42,547 nucleotides of DNA from Firmicutes bacterium UBA5388 (GTDB taxonomy: Bacteria; Bacillota; UBA4882; UBA10575): NCBI GenBank assembly GCA_002409975.1, contig DHOO01000141.1, positions 1 to 42,547 on the forward strand. Direction: 5' to 3'. Under the pieces are notes generated by a model. That model did no database searches and had not been told where the DNA came from. It worked only from the letters and a program-made list of their open reading frames with translations. The position numbers were made by a program, and so were the translations under genes. Below, in pieces: positions 8,390 through 16,079 of this stretch. Within the stretch, counting starts at the first letter, position 1, and the number at the start of each line of letters is the position of its first letter.

Positions 8390-9304
8390 ATGAGTAGCAA
8401 GATCGTAATAAACCAAGTACTAACCCTCTTTTTTATTTTGATTATAGGTTTCATTGCCCGGAAAAAAGCTGTTCTAACCACTAGTCTTGCAAAAGGATTA
8501 ACTGACTTGTTACTTAATGTTACCGCTCCTTTGATGATTATTACCTCTTTCCAATTTGAATATTCCAGCGAAATGTTAGCCTCAGCTGGAAAGATTCTTG
8601 CTTTTAGCCTTTTTGTACATACCTTTTCTCTTCTGATTGGAATGCTAATTTATAATCAATATCCGGAGAATATGAGAAAAGTGCTCCTCTTTACTACTAT
8701 TTTTTCCAACTGCGGTTTCATGGGATTCCCTTTATTACAGAGTATTTACGGAAAAATCGGAGTTTTTTATGGTTCTATTTTTGTGGTGGGATTTAATGTT
8801 TTTCTCTGGACAATTGGGGTGATGATCTTTACGGGGAATCGAGATCGAGCCACCCTCAAAAAATTATTTCTCAATCCAAGTCTCATTGCAGTTCTGCTTG
8901 GGATGACCACTTTTATCTTATCCTTAAAGATTCCAGGGCCGGTCTATACTGCTCTGGAGGTAATCGGGGAAATGACTACCCCGCTCTCAATGATGATTAT
9001 AGGTTCAATCTTAGCAGAAATTAAACTAAACGAGATATTTCCCGGTTTTGCTGTTTATTACGGCACTCTCATGCGCCTAGTAATTATACCTTGGTTATCT
9101 TTGCTCGCAACCAACCTGCTCCGCTTTACACCGATGCTTCGGGGCATCTGTGTGCTCTCCACCGCAACCCCCGCCGCTACCATGACAGCAATCTTTGCCC
9201 AGAAATACAATGGCGATTCTTCCTTCGCCTCCCGGATTATTATCATCTCCACCGCTTTATCCATCATAACCCTACCTCTCTTCATCCTACTGGTCAATAG
9301 ATAA
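8390..9304 (+). CDS. AEC-family (auxin efflux carrier) permease
   Basis: A 304-residue integral membrane protein with about ten hydrophobic segments, from VLTLFFILIIGFIARKKAVL at the N-terminus to IITLPLFILLVNR at the C-terminus. Family marks are NVTAPLMIITSF (about 43-54), FSNCGFMGFPLLQSIYG (about 105-121) and the mid-helix breaks GMTTFIL and ATPAATMTAIFA. Bacterial AEC proteins include malate and other carboxylate carriers; the substrate here is unknown. ATG 8390 follows AGGAGGAGAAT. It is followed by a terminator at 9438. Confidence 0.9.
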   Translation: MSSKIVINQVLTLFFILIIGFIARKKAVLTTSLAKGLTDLLLNVTAPLMIITSFQFEYSSEMLASAGKILAFSLFVHTFSLLIGMLIYNQYPENMRKVLLFTTIFSNCGFMGFPLLQSIYGKIGVFYGSIFVVGFNVFLWTIGVMIFTGNRDRATLKKLFLNPSLIAVLLGMTTFILSLKIPGPVYTALEVIGEMTTPLSMMIIGSILAEIKLNEIFPGFAVYYGTLMRLVIIPWLSLLATNLLRFTPMLRGICVLSTATPAATMTAIFAQKYNGDSSFASRIIIISTALSIITLPLFILLVNR

Positions 9305-9437
9305 TTTATATTTTGCTCAATTATATTTACCTGGGCTTTTAACTGACATCCGGTTTTTTAGAAACTAAATTCGGCTTGACTTTTACTTTGAGGGTGCGAA
9401 AGGTGAGAGCTAAAATGAGATCTGCTTTTTTACTACG

Positions 9438-9463
9438 AAAAAAAGGCTTTAAAAGCCTTTTTC
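9438..9463 (+). terminator. Rho-independent terminator after the AEC permease gene
   Basis: An A-rich lead, stem AAAGGCTTT/AAAGCCTTT and a short U-run. It lies 134 bp after the permease stop. Apart from this hairpin I see nothing defined in the 323-bp gap 9305-9627. Confidence 0.75.
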
Positions 9464-9627
9464 AATTTAGAGCTCTTCTTATAATTTCCTCAAGATAAAA
9501 AGGAAATTCATTATGGTAAGCAGAATTAGAAATTATAGGTGTTCTTTAAATATCGCCAACTAAAAACTATACTCTTAACCGGTTAATGTACAGCTGGGAA
9601 AACCGATTGTTCAGGAGTGATTCCTTT

Positions 9628-10803
9628 ATGTACAAAACCAGCCAACCAGTTAAAATTTACAAACTACTCCCTTTAATCGCTTACTTCTTATGGTTTAACT
9701 TGTCACTGCCCGGAACTAACATTACAACGACCTCCCATCGACACGCGCCACCAAGTATAACTCTTACTGCCGTCGGAGATCTAGTAATGCATATGCCTGT
9801 GGTCAACTCCGTTTTTTCTCCGGAGGAAAATACATATGATTTTCGAACAATTTTCTCAGAAATCAAGCAACAGTTAAGCGCGGCTGATTTTACCGTCGGG
9901 GTCTTAGAAACTTCTCTTACTGCAGAAAAAAATAAGTTTTCAGGTTACCCCCGCTTTAACACACCCTATCAACTTGCTGAAGCCCTCCAGTGGGCTGGTT
10001 TTGATTTGGTCTTTACCGCTCATAATCACTCCCTCGATCAAGGTGTTAATGGGATCAAAAGTACCCTATCTTATTTGGAAGCTGTTAACCTACCCGCTAC
10101 GGGCAGCCGCAACCATGACCGGCAAAAACCTTACTACCTGGCAGAAATAAACGGTCTCAAACTTGCCTTCTTCTCCTACACCACTCTCACCAACGGTCTC
10201 CAACCTCCCACTAGTAAAAGATGGACTCTGAATATCCTCGATTACTCCAAGCTCGCCTGGGAGATTGCTCAAATAAGACAAGCTGGAGTAGACGGGATCA
10301 TTATGGCCTTACATACCGGAGAAGAATACCAGCGTTATCCCTCAATCGCTGACCAACAGCTCTGCTACCACCTGTTTGATCTTGGAATCGATATTATCCT
10401 TGGCAGCCATGTGCATGTAATTAGGCCTCTTGAAGCTGTAGTAATCAAAGATCCCTTCAGCGAACGCCTTAAAACCTGTTTCCTCGCTTATTCTTTAGGA
10501 AATTTCCTCTCAAATCAACGTTGGCAGTATAGTGATTATGGTTTAATGATTACACTTCGCATTAGTAAAAATCTTTTTCAACCCGGAATCGAAGTGGAAC
10601 TTCTCTCCAGCTCACCACTATGGGTCTATAAAAACAATCATCATTACCGGATCCTTGAAGTTTCTTCCCCCAAAAGCGTTACTGTTAATCCTTCCTTACC
10701 GCCTTCAATTTACCATAAGTTGCTGGAAGTCTGGTCTGATACAGAAGATATTCTCCTTAGTTGGCCAGGGGGGATTAAACGGATGCATCCACCCTTTTTT
10801 TAA
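9628..10803 (+). CDS. CapA-family (PGA_cap) calcineurin-like protein
   Basis: A 391-residue exported or membrane-anchored protein with N-terminal hydrophobic segment KLLPLIAYFLWFNLSLPG. The CapA/metallophosphatase-like fold shows as TAVGDLVMHMPVV, VGVLETSLT, FDLVFTAHNHSLDQG, MALHTGEEYQRYPS, DIILGSHVHVI and AYSLGNFLSNQ, which carry the expected metal ligands (D, N/H, H.H). Members include CapA of poly-gamma-glutamate capsules, but no capBC is nearby, so the substrate is unknown. I use ATG 9628 (seven bases after AGGAGTG) instead of ATG 9586, which has no ribosome site. It converges on the isocitrate dehydrogenase gene with two bases between stops and no room for a terminator. Confidence 0.88.
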   Translation: MYKTSQPVKIYKLLPLIAYFLWFNLSLPGTNITTTSHRHAPPSITLTAVGDLVMHMPVVNSVFSPEENTYDFRTIFSEIKQQLSAADFTVGVLETSLTAEKNKFSGYPRFNTPYQLAEALQWAGFDLVFTAHNHSLDQGVNGIKSTLSYLEAVNLPATGSRNHDRQKPYYLAEINGLKLAFFSYTTLTNGLQPPTSKRWTLNILDYSKLAWEIAQIRQAGVDGIIMALHTGEEYQRYPSIADQQLCYHLFDLGIDIILGSHVHVIRPLEAVVIKDPFSERLKTCFLAYSLGNFLSNQRWQYSDYGLMITLRISKNLFQPGIEVELLSSSPLWVYKNNHHYRILEVSSPKSVTVNPSLPPSIYHKLLEVWSDTEDILLSWPGGIKRMHPPFF

Positions 10804-10805
10804 TC

Positions 10806-11882
10806 TTATTGCCTTAACTTTTCCATAATAGCATCCGCCATTTGGCTTGTTCCTACCGCCGTTGGATCCTTCCGATCAAGTTTCAGATCATAAGTAACAG
10901 CCTTACCTTCCTGAATTACTTCGGCAACTGCCTTCTCTAAACGATGAGCGGCTTTTTCCTCCCCTAAGTATCTAAGCATTAACATTCCAGAAAGGATCAT
11001 CGCAGTAGGATTGACTTTATTCATCCCTTTATATTTAGGAGCAGAACCATGAGTTGGCTCAAAAAGAGCAACCTCAGTCCCAATATTCGCTCCTGGCGCC
11101 ACTCCTAGCCCCCCAACAAGACCAGCGCATAAATCGGAAACAATATCCCCATAAAGATTAGGCAAAACTAAAACATCGAAGTCTTCCGGGCGTTGCACCA
11201 GTTGCATACAGATCGCATCAACCAACACCTCATTATACTCAATAACACCCTCATACTCTTTGGCAATTTCTCTTCCCACTCGATAGAAGAGACCATCAGT
11301 ATATTTCATAATATTCGCTTTAGCAACCGCTGTCACCTTACGTCTCCCATGCTTTTTCGCATATTCAAAGGCATATCTGATGATCTGTTCACTGCCTTGC
11401 CGGGAAATCGCTTTAATTGAGATTGCGGATGCTTCATTAATTTTACCAACAGGCGCCATTTCAATAATTCGTTTAGCTTCCGGCGTTCCCTCGTCAAACT
11501 CTACCCCAGCGTACAGATCTTCTGTATTCTCCCTGATTAAAACAATGTCCACCTTTGAATAACGAGAACGAACGCCTGAGTAAGACTTGCATGGACGCAC
11601 ACAGGCATAGAGATTAAGCGCATGGCGAAGAGCAACATTAACGCTTCTAAACCCAGTCCCAATTGGCGTAGTGATTGGTCCCTTCAAAGCCACTTTGTTC
11701 CGACGAATGGATTCTAAGACCTGATCAGGAAGGGGAGTCCCTTTTTCCTCCATCACATCGACACCGGCGTGTTGAATTTCCCATTCAATGTTCACACCGG
11801 TTGCATCAAGCACCCTTCTTGTAGCTTTAGTTAGTTCTGGACCTGTACCATCTCCTGGGATTAAAGTAATACGATAAGACAA
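10806..11882 (-). CDS. NAD-type isocitrate / isopropylmalate-family dehydrogenase
   Basis: A 358-residue member of the beta-decarboxylating dehydrogenase family: LIPGDGTGPELT at the N-terminus, RENTEDLYAGVEFDEGTPEAKR (substrate loop, about 112-133), NLYGDIVSDLCAGLVGGLGVAPGANIG (metal and cofactor, about 242-268) and FEPTHGSAPKYKG. The RENTEDLYAG loop and GLGVAPGANIG fit NAD-dependent isocitrate dehydrogenase better than LeuB, and no leu genes are near. Homoisocitrate dehydrogenase is the main alternative. Reaction: isocitrate + NAD+ to 2-oxoglutarate + CO2, feeding glutamate synthesis (a glutamate dehydrogenase is encoded at 25540). Start is TTG, six bases after AAGGAGAG. Confidence 0.88.
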   Translation of the reverse strand: MSYRITLIPGDGTGPELTKATRRVLDATGVNIEWEIQHAGVDVMEEKGTPLPDQVLESIRRNKVALKGPITTPIGTGFRSVNVALRHALNLYACVRPCKSYSGVRSRYSKVDIVLIRENTEDLYAGVEFDEGTPEAKRIIEMAPVGKINEASAISIKAISRQGSEQIIRYAFEYAKKHGRRKVTAVAKANIMKYTDGLFYRVGREIAKEYEGVIEYNEVLVDAICMQLVQRPEDFDVLVLPNLYGDIVSDLCAGLVGGLGVAPGANIGTEVALFEPTHGSAPKYKGMNKVNPTAMILSGMLMLRYLGEEKAAHRLEKAVAEVIQEGKAVTYDLKLDRKDPTAVGTSQMADAIMEKLRQ

Positions 11883-11952
11883 CTAAATCTCTCCTTCCGG
11901 AAGAATATTTTTTTATTGTCATTCACGGCGTAGTAGCCGCAAAGTTGCATCG

Positions 11953-12450
11953 CTAGTATCCTGAAATGTTATCCGCCAACCATTCTCCCCGATCCTGTTT
12001 AACCCACTTCGCTACCAGGTAACGGATAACCTCTTCTCCTGCCCCATCAGTAACTACCAGTTCAATACCAGCATTAATAATCATTCTCGTACATAATTTA
12101 CATGGCCTAACCCCGCTTACTCTCTCCCCAGTGTCTGGATTAAGACAAGCCAAATAAAGCGTCGCTCCAATCATCTCTTGGCGAGAAGCATGAATAATCG
12201 CATTCATCTCCGCATGAACAGAACGACAAAGCTCATACCTTTCTCCGGAAGGAATCCCTGCTTTTTCCCGCGGGCAATCATGTAAATCAATACAGTTAAC
12301 ACTGCCTCTCGGCGCTCCAACATAACCAGTACTTATAATCTGATCATCTTTAACAATAATAGCCCCAAAATGCCGACGAAGGCAGGTTGATCGCTTTGCC
12401 ACCACTGAAGCAATATCAAGATAATAATGGTCTTTATCAGGTCTTTTCAT
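11953..12450 (-). CDS. dCMP deaminase / ComE-B-like zinc deaminase
   Basis: A 165-residue zinc deaminase. It has SVHAEMNAIIHAS (zinc His and catalytic Glu, about residues 81-93), PCKLCTRMIINAGI (two zinc Cys, about 116-129) and the N-terminal DHYYLDIASVVAKRSTCLRRHFGAII. The insertion CIDLHDCPREKAGIPSGE..ELC supplies extra Cys/His typical of allosteric dCMP deaminases that make dUMP for thymidylate synthesis. ATG 12450 has a ribosome site (AGGAGC) with long spacing. It lies 70 bp upstream of the isocitrate dehydrogenase gene and may share its transcript. Confidence 0.9.
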   Translation of the reverse strand: MKRPDKDHYYLDIASVVAKRSTCLRRHFGAIIVKDDQIISTGYVGAPRGSVNCIDLHDCPREKAGIPSGERYELCRSVHAEMNAIIHASRQEMIGATLYLACLNPDTGERVSGVRPCKLCTRMIINAGIELVVTDGAGEEVIRYLVAKWVKQDRGEWLADNISGY

Positions 12451-12506
12451 CCTAGTTAGCTCCTTTTAACAGCTTTTGGGAATAAAGCTCTTAAGTAAAG
12501 TTTTAT

Positions 12507-13109
12507 TTAATCGTGAGCATTATTCTTCTCTAAAGGAGGGTGTTTTTTCACAGGTAAGCTCGGGAGAAAAATTCTTTCTTTAGCCAGCCCCGGCTGGTTA
12601 TCAATATTTATGATGATCAACATCTCCTCTCGAGGTTGGGCTGAAATTCTGCCTGAAAATTGTAACATTTTAACTTCTCCGGGTCTGAGGGAAGGAATCT
12701 CGACCGCTCGCCATAAAGTACGAAAAAAGTTACCTCCTCCTGGATTCCGAAAGGAAAAGAGGATGTGCCCATCTGCTCTTGGAGACGAAATAGACGCAGT
12801 GTTTTCAACAGTTACAGATAATTTGTATTCCAACCGACTGGCATCATCTGGTACAAAAGAGATTGCTTCAACCTGGAGCTCACTAACGATTAGTCCTGCT
12901 GGGAGCTGGTCAATCTTCTGTTGTAATTCCTCATTTTTCTCTTTTAGCTTATTTAAAGACCCTTCCAGAGTAGACGTTTTATCCTGCCACCAATTACGTT
13001 CATCCAACAGTCTCAGGTTTTCCCGAAAAAATCCATTAATAATAATAAAAAAGAGAATAATAATTATAAGACTAGCTATTCGCTTAATCCATTTATATCT
13101 TCTGGACAA
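12507..13109 (-). CDS. Single-pass membrane protein with coiled coil, unknown function
   Basis: I do not recognise the family. From the N-terminus: a basic stretch, one transmembrane segment (IASLIIIILFFIIINGFF), a heptad-rich coiled coil (about residues 45-75, LEGSLNKLKEKNEELQQKID) and a beta-rich domain of about 120 residues (ELQVEAISFVPDDASRLEYK, NPGGGNFFRTLWRAVEIPS) ending in a charged tail. This suggests an extracytoplasmic domain held by one helix. TTG 13109 is chosen: AAGGGGAG lies six bases before it, while ATG 13115 directly abuts that site and 13172 is deep inside the upstream gene. It overlaps the end of the DUF523 gene, so it is likely co-translated. Confidence 0.7.
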   Translation of the reverse strand: MSRRYKWIKRIASLIIIILFFIIINGFFRENLRLLDERNWWQDKTSTLEGSLNKLKEKNEELQQKIDQLPAGLIVSELQVEAISFVPDDASRLEYKLSVTVENTASISSPRADGHILFSFRNPGGGNFFRTLWRAVEIPSLRPGEVKMLQFSGRISAQPREEMLIIINIDNQPGLAKERIFLPSLPVKKHPPLEKNNAHD

Positions 13110-13602
13110 ACTCATCTCCCCTTGCCAACAGCCAATTTTTTTCCGAAATAACTTTAATACCATTTTTCTCAAGCAAGGAAACCGTTACCCCCTGACCAGG
13201 AACTAATCTTCCACTAAAGGAGCCATCATAGATTCTAGTACAACCACACGAGGGGCTATTCTCCTTAAAAATAGCGATTATGGCGCCATGTGTTCTACTT
13301 AGTTCCAATGTTTTTAGCGCGCCTGCTTTGAACTCAGAAGTAAAATCAGCGCCATTTTTTGCGATCACTAGCGCTTTTCCCTCCCAGACATCGTCGCCCG
13401 CACCTTTATTAATCTCTGAAGGCGCTCTTGGGATCGGTAACCCTCCTAAGATCTCTGGACAAACAGGAATTACGAAAAATGGTCGCAAACTATCCACAAA
13501 AGCAGGTAAGTCATAGCTTTTTCCATTATATCGACATTTGTTCCCTAATAAGCAAGCACTGATCAAAACTGGAGGCTTAACAAGATTAGAATTCATCATC
13601 AT
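13093..13602 (-). CDS. DUF523 protein (2-thiouracil desulfurase-like)
   Basis: A 169-residue DUF523/YbbK-type protein: LISACLLGNKCRYNGKS near the N-terminus, then VCPEILGGLPIPRAPSEI (about residues 40-57) and FKENSPSCGCTRIYDGSFSG (about 113-132). The Cys residues in ACLLG, VCPE and SPSCG are the family hallmark and may bind an iron-sulfur cluster. A related protein desulfurates 2-thiouracil; whether this one does is inference. Three ATGs in a row (13602, 13599, 13596) could start it, eight bases after AGGGA inside the fxsA tail. It overlaps fxsA upstream by 17 bases and the membrane protein downstream. Confidence 0.85.
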   Translation of the reverse strand: MMMNSNLVKPPVLISACLLGNKCRYNGKSYDLPAFVDSLRPFFVIPVCPEILGGLPIPRAPSEINKGAGDDVWEGKALVIAKNGADFTSEFKAGALKTLELSRTHGAIIAIFKENSPSCGCTRIYDGSFSGRLVPGQGVTVSLLEKNGIKVISEKNWLLARGDEFVQKI

Positions 13603-14014
13603 CAGCTTTTTCCCTGCCTCTAGATAGATGATTAATAAAAAAATCACCAAGTTCGAATCTTTTCCTTAACCACCTACCAAAGACCTCCACCACTAGCAGG
13701 CGAGTGGGAGGAATAAGTAGGATCAAGCCAGCAAGATCCGTTATGATCCCAGGAGTTATTAGTAAAATCCCACCGACTAAAACACATAAGCCACTAATTA
13801 GTTCTTGCGTAGGCATCCTCCCTCGAATTAATTCAATCCGTATTTTGTTAAAGAGAAACAAACCTTGAACCTTTACCAAACCCGCTCCGAACACGCCAGT
13901 ACCCAAAATCACAATAATTGCCGGCCAAGTCCCAATCGCCTTACCCACCTTGATTAGCAGCCACAAATCGAGTACTGGCAGAACAACAAATAATATGAAC
14001 AGCTTAAGTAACAT
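13586..14014 (-). CDS. fxsA: FxsA-family membrane protein
   Basis: A 142-residue membrane protein with the FxsA fold: LLKLFILFVVLPVLDLWLLIKVG at the N-terminus, GTWPAIIVILGTGVFGAGLVK, then the highly hydrophobic hairpin LCVLVGGILLITPGIITDLAGLILLIPPTR (about 75-105) and a charged C-terminus. E. coli FxsA suppresses F exclusion of phage T7, but its normal role is unknown. ATG 14014 follows GGGAGGAAACAA. It is first of a probable operon of overlapping genes (fxsA, DUF523, coiled-coil membrane protein). Confidence 0.9.
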   Translation of the reverse strand: MLLKLFILFVVLPVLDLWLLIKVGKAIGTWPAIIVILGTGVFGAGLVKVQGLFLFNKIRIELIRGRMPTQELISGLCVLVGGILLITPGIITDLAGLILLIPPTRLLVVEVFGRWLRKRFELGDFFINHLSRGREKADDDEF

Positions 14015-14297
14015 TTGTTTCCTCCCGTTAACTATACCACGGATTAACCCTCGTTGCTAGAGCCCGATCAATAACTCAATTATCATTTGCAAATACTCGC
14101 TATTAAAATCTCCAAGATAACTTAAGAATATTAACAAACATTCTCATCAAATCGTCTTACAAGTAATATTTATATAATAAATACTCTTTTGTAGTAAAGA
14201 AACTACAGAAAAAAACCGATTTTATTATAGGAGTGGACGATTTATAATTTATAGTTAAGGGTTTACAAGTTAGGAGGGGTTTAAGGGAGGTGTCCTC

Positions 14298-14840
14298 GTG
14301 AATAAACCAACGGTCAGTCCGCTTGCCAAAAAAAGATTTATCAATTGGTTTTTGGATAATTGGGAATTCCGGGGGGAAACTCCCCAAAAAGTCCTTTTAT
14401 CCATACTACAACAAGACTTAACCCTAAATAACATCAAAATTATTGAAAAAGGATCTTTTCTTCGTCCACTACTTGTCGTTTCTAGTTTAGGGACGGGAAT
14501 GCCTCCCTGTCTTCTTTTAACCTATGAGACCATAATTACAAAAACCGAATCGATTTTAGATTATCTTTCGACTTTATATAGTAGCAATCTCTATTTAACC
14601 CTTTATTTCCCTGGCCGTAACAGTTGCTTACCTTTTTTTGATGTCGTAGAAGAAATTCCTTTGCCTTTAGATGAGGAAAAAATCAAAAGTCTACAACTTG
14701 ATTTAGAAATCCAATTACTGCTAGCTGAAGGAGAAAACGAAGATAAAAGAAATAAAATCATGACCGAGATCGATCTAGCCTTAGCAAAAAGAAAAAAGGA
14801 TGAATTTCTTCGGCTAGCTAGAATGTTGAAAAACCTCTAA
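14298..14840 (+). CDS. YpiB-like (UPF0302/IDEAL-domain) protein
   Basis: A 180-residue cytoplasmic protein. The N-terminus (AKKRFINWFLDNWEFRG) and C-terminal helix (MTEIDLALAKRKKDEFLRLA) line up by eye with B. subtilis YpiB of the UPF0302 family (FINWFLNNY..., [20 protein letters not shown]), the C-terminus being the IDEAL domain. The middle is diverged. The family has been linked in Bacilli to control of cytochrome/quinol oxidase and LPS-unrelated stability functions, but I infer no function here. GTG start follows GGGAGGTG by five bases. It stands alone; its stop overlaps the stop of the convergent DUF362 gene by four bases. The 257-bp upstream gap holds nothing I can name. Confidence 0.65.
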   Translation: MNKPTVSPLAKKRFINWFLDNWEFRGETPQKVLLSILQQDLTLNNIKIIEKGSFLRPLLVVSSLGTGMPPCLLLTYETIITKTESILDYLSTLYSSNLYLTLYFPGRNSCLPFFDVVEEIPLPLDEEKIKSLQLDLEIQLLLAEGENEDKRNKIMTEIDLALAKRKKDEFLRLARMLKNL

Positions 14841-15958
14841 AGAAACCTTCCCCAAAAAGATGTTTTTAATTCAATCGCATTATGGGGACAAAATTCCTGA
14901 CAACAATAGCAGCGAATACAATGCCGATCGTCAATTTCGATTTTCCCTTGCGAGCAGGCAATCACCTTAGCCGGACAAGCTTCTAAGCAAACCAAACATT
15001 GTTGACAATTCTCACGGATAACAGGGTACGGTGAAAGATAGCGCCGAAAAAGCCTAATCACCCAGTCAGGAACATGGAGGTCAATCTTTGCCGACGAAGG
15101 GGGGACCTCAAAATCACGGATCATAAACTCTTCAATTTTCTCCCCCTTAAGCTCAATCTCCGACTCTTTAATTCCATTTATCCCTCTTTTAGCTGCTAAG
15201 GCTAGTAATGGTACTTCTGAGGGCTTTAGACCCACCAGTCTGGCGATTACTGCATCCACAGAGAACAGGTTCTCTCCCGCTAAAATTAGGCCCATAAAAC
15301 GTTGTCTTCCATTTCTAGGACCAGCCCCTTCCATAGCCATGACACCATCTACAATCGTTAGAACAGGTTTAACTGTTAATGCCAGATCGATTAACATCTC
15401 TTGAAAAACATCCGCTCTCTGCAAGCGAAAATGCAACTCCCCCTTATGCAAGCCAGCCACACAACCGAAAAGGTTTTTTACCGCTCCGGTTAAGCGAGTC
15501 AAGCCATGGGTTTTCACCCTCGGTAGATTGATGACCGCATCCACTTCGGTCATCTCCTTTACTAAAGGAAAGCTTTTCAATATTTTCCCTTCTGGAGCGG
15601 TTCTTACCTGAACTTCTTGGTTAAATGCTCCCAATGGAACCTTCAATTCACGACAGATACAAGCGATCCCCGCTTTTTCCGCCACGCGAGAAAGACTCCC
15701 TAGTCCAGGGCTATCACCAACAATTGGCTGAGCGCCAATCGCTAATATTTCTTTGAGCACCGCCCTCACTACCTCTGGATGAGTATCAGTTCCCTTCTCT
15801 GGAGGATCCGCCGCTAAAAGATTTGGTTTTACCAAAACCCTTTGTCCGGCTGAAATAAACCTTTCCAGACCTCCGAGCTCTCGAAGACACTTATTTACTG
15901 CCTGTTCAACTTCTCTCCGCTCATAGCTCCCACAACGAGCTATTGATAAATAGGCCAT
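14837..15958 (-). CDS. DUF362 protein with C-terminal 2x[4Fe-4S] ferredoxin domain
   Basis: 373 residues. The DUF362 domain spans about 1-300 (RVLVKPNLLAADPPEKGTDT, INLPRVKTHGLTRLTGAVKN, LTIVDGVMAMEGAGPRNG). A ferredoxin-like end follows with two clusters, CQQCLVCLEACP and CIRCYCCQEFCP (about residues 316-360). The family is common in anaerobes and its reaction is not established; a redox role is inferred from the clusters. ATG 15958 follows AAGGAGG. It is separated from murC upstream by a terminator, so it has its own promoter. No signal peptide is visible, so it is cytoplasmic. Confidence 0.9.
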   Translation of the reverse strand: MAYLSIARCGSYERREVEQAVNKCLRELGGLERFISAGQRVLVKPNLLAADPPEKGTDTHPEVVRAVLKEILAIGAQPIVGDSPGLGSLSRVAEKAGIACICRELKVPLGAFNQEVQVRTAPEGKILKSFPLVKEMTEVDAVINLPRVKTHGLTRLTGAVKNLFGCVAGLHKGELHFRLQRADVFQEMLIDLALTVKPVLTIVDGVMAMEGAGPRNGRQRFMGLILAGENLFSVDAVIARLVGLKPSEVPLLALAAKRGINGIKESEIELKGEKIEEFMIRDFEVPPSSAKIDLHVPDWVIRLFRRYLSPYPVIRENCQQCLVCLEACPAKVIACSQGKIEIDDRHCIRCYCCQEFCPHNAIELKTSFWGRFL

Positions 15959-15997
15959 CTTAACCTCCTTATGTTGCTGTGTATTTTAGAAGACAAT

Positions 15998-16036
15998 TAA
16001 AAAAGTTCTCTGAATAGATTCTCCAGAGAACAAAAA
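15998..16036 (-). terminator. Rho-independent terminator of murC
   Basis: On the minus strand GTTCTCTG...CAGAGAAC followed by TTTTTT. It lies 49 bases after the murC stop. Confidence 0.9.
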
Positions 16037-16079
16037 GACTCCTTTACTGAACTTGTTTTTATTTGGTTTTAATCATGGC

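Noticed and set aside
9305..9585. Possible T-box or structured leader before the CapA-like gene (GGGTGCGAAAGG)
   Set aside because: The similarity to a T-box is superficial; no antiterminator sequence or specifier loop is seen, and the hairpin is explained as the permease terminator.
12610..13206. Long open frame of 198 codons on the plus strand
   Set aside because: It lies antisense to the membrane-protein and DUF523 genes, has no ribosome site and has a shadow-like Ser/Arg-rich composition.
14041..14297. Possible leader RNA or riboswitch upstream of the YpiB-like gene
   Set aside because: I looked for conserved riboswitch and T-box cores (such as GGGTGG..CCGCG) and found none.
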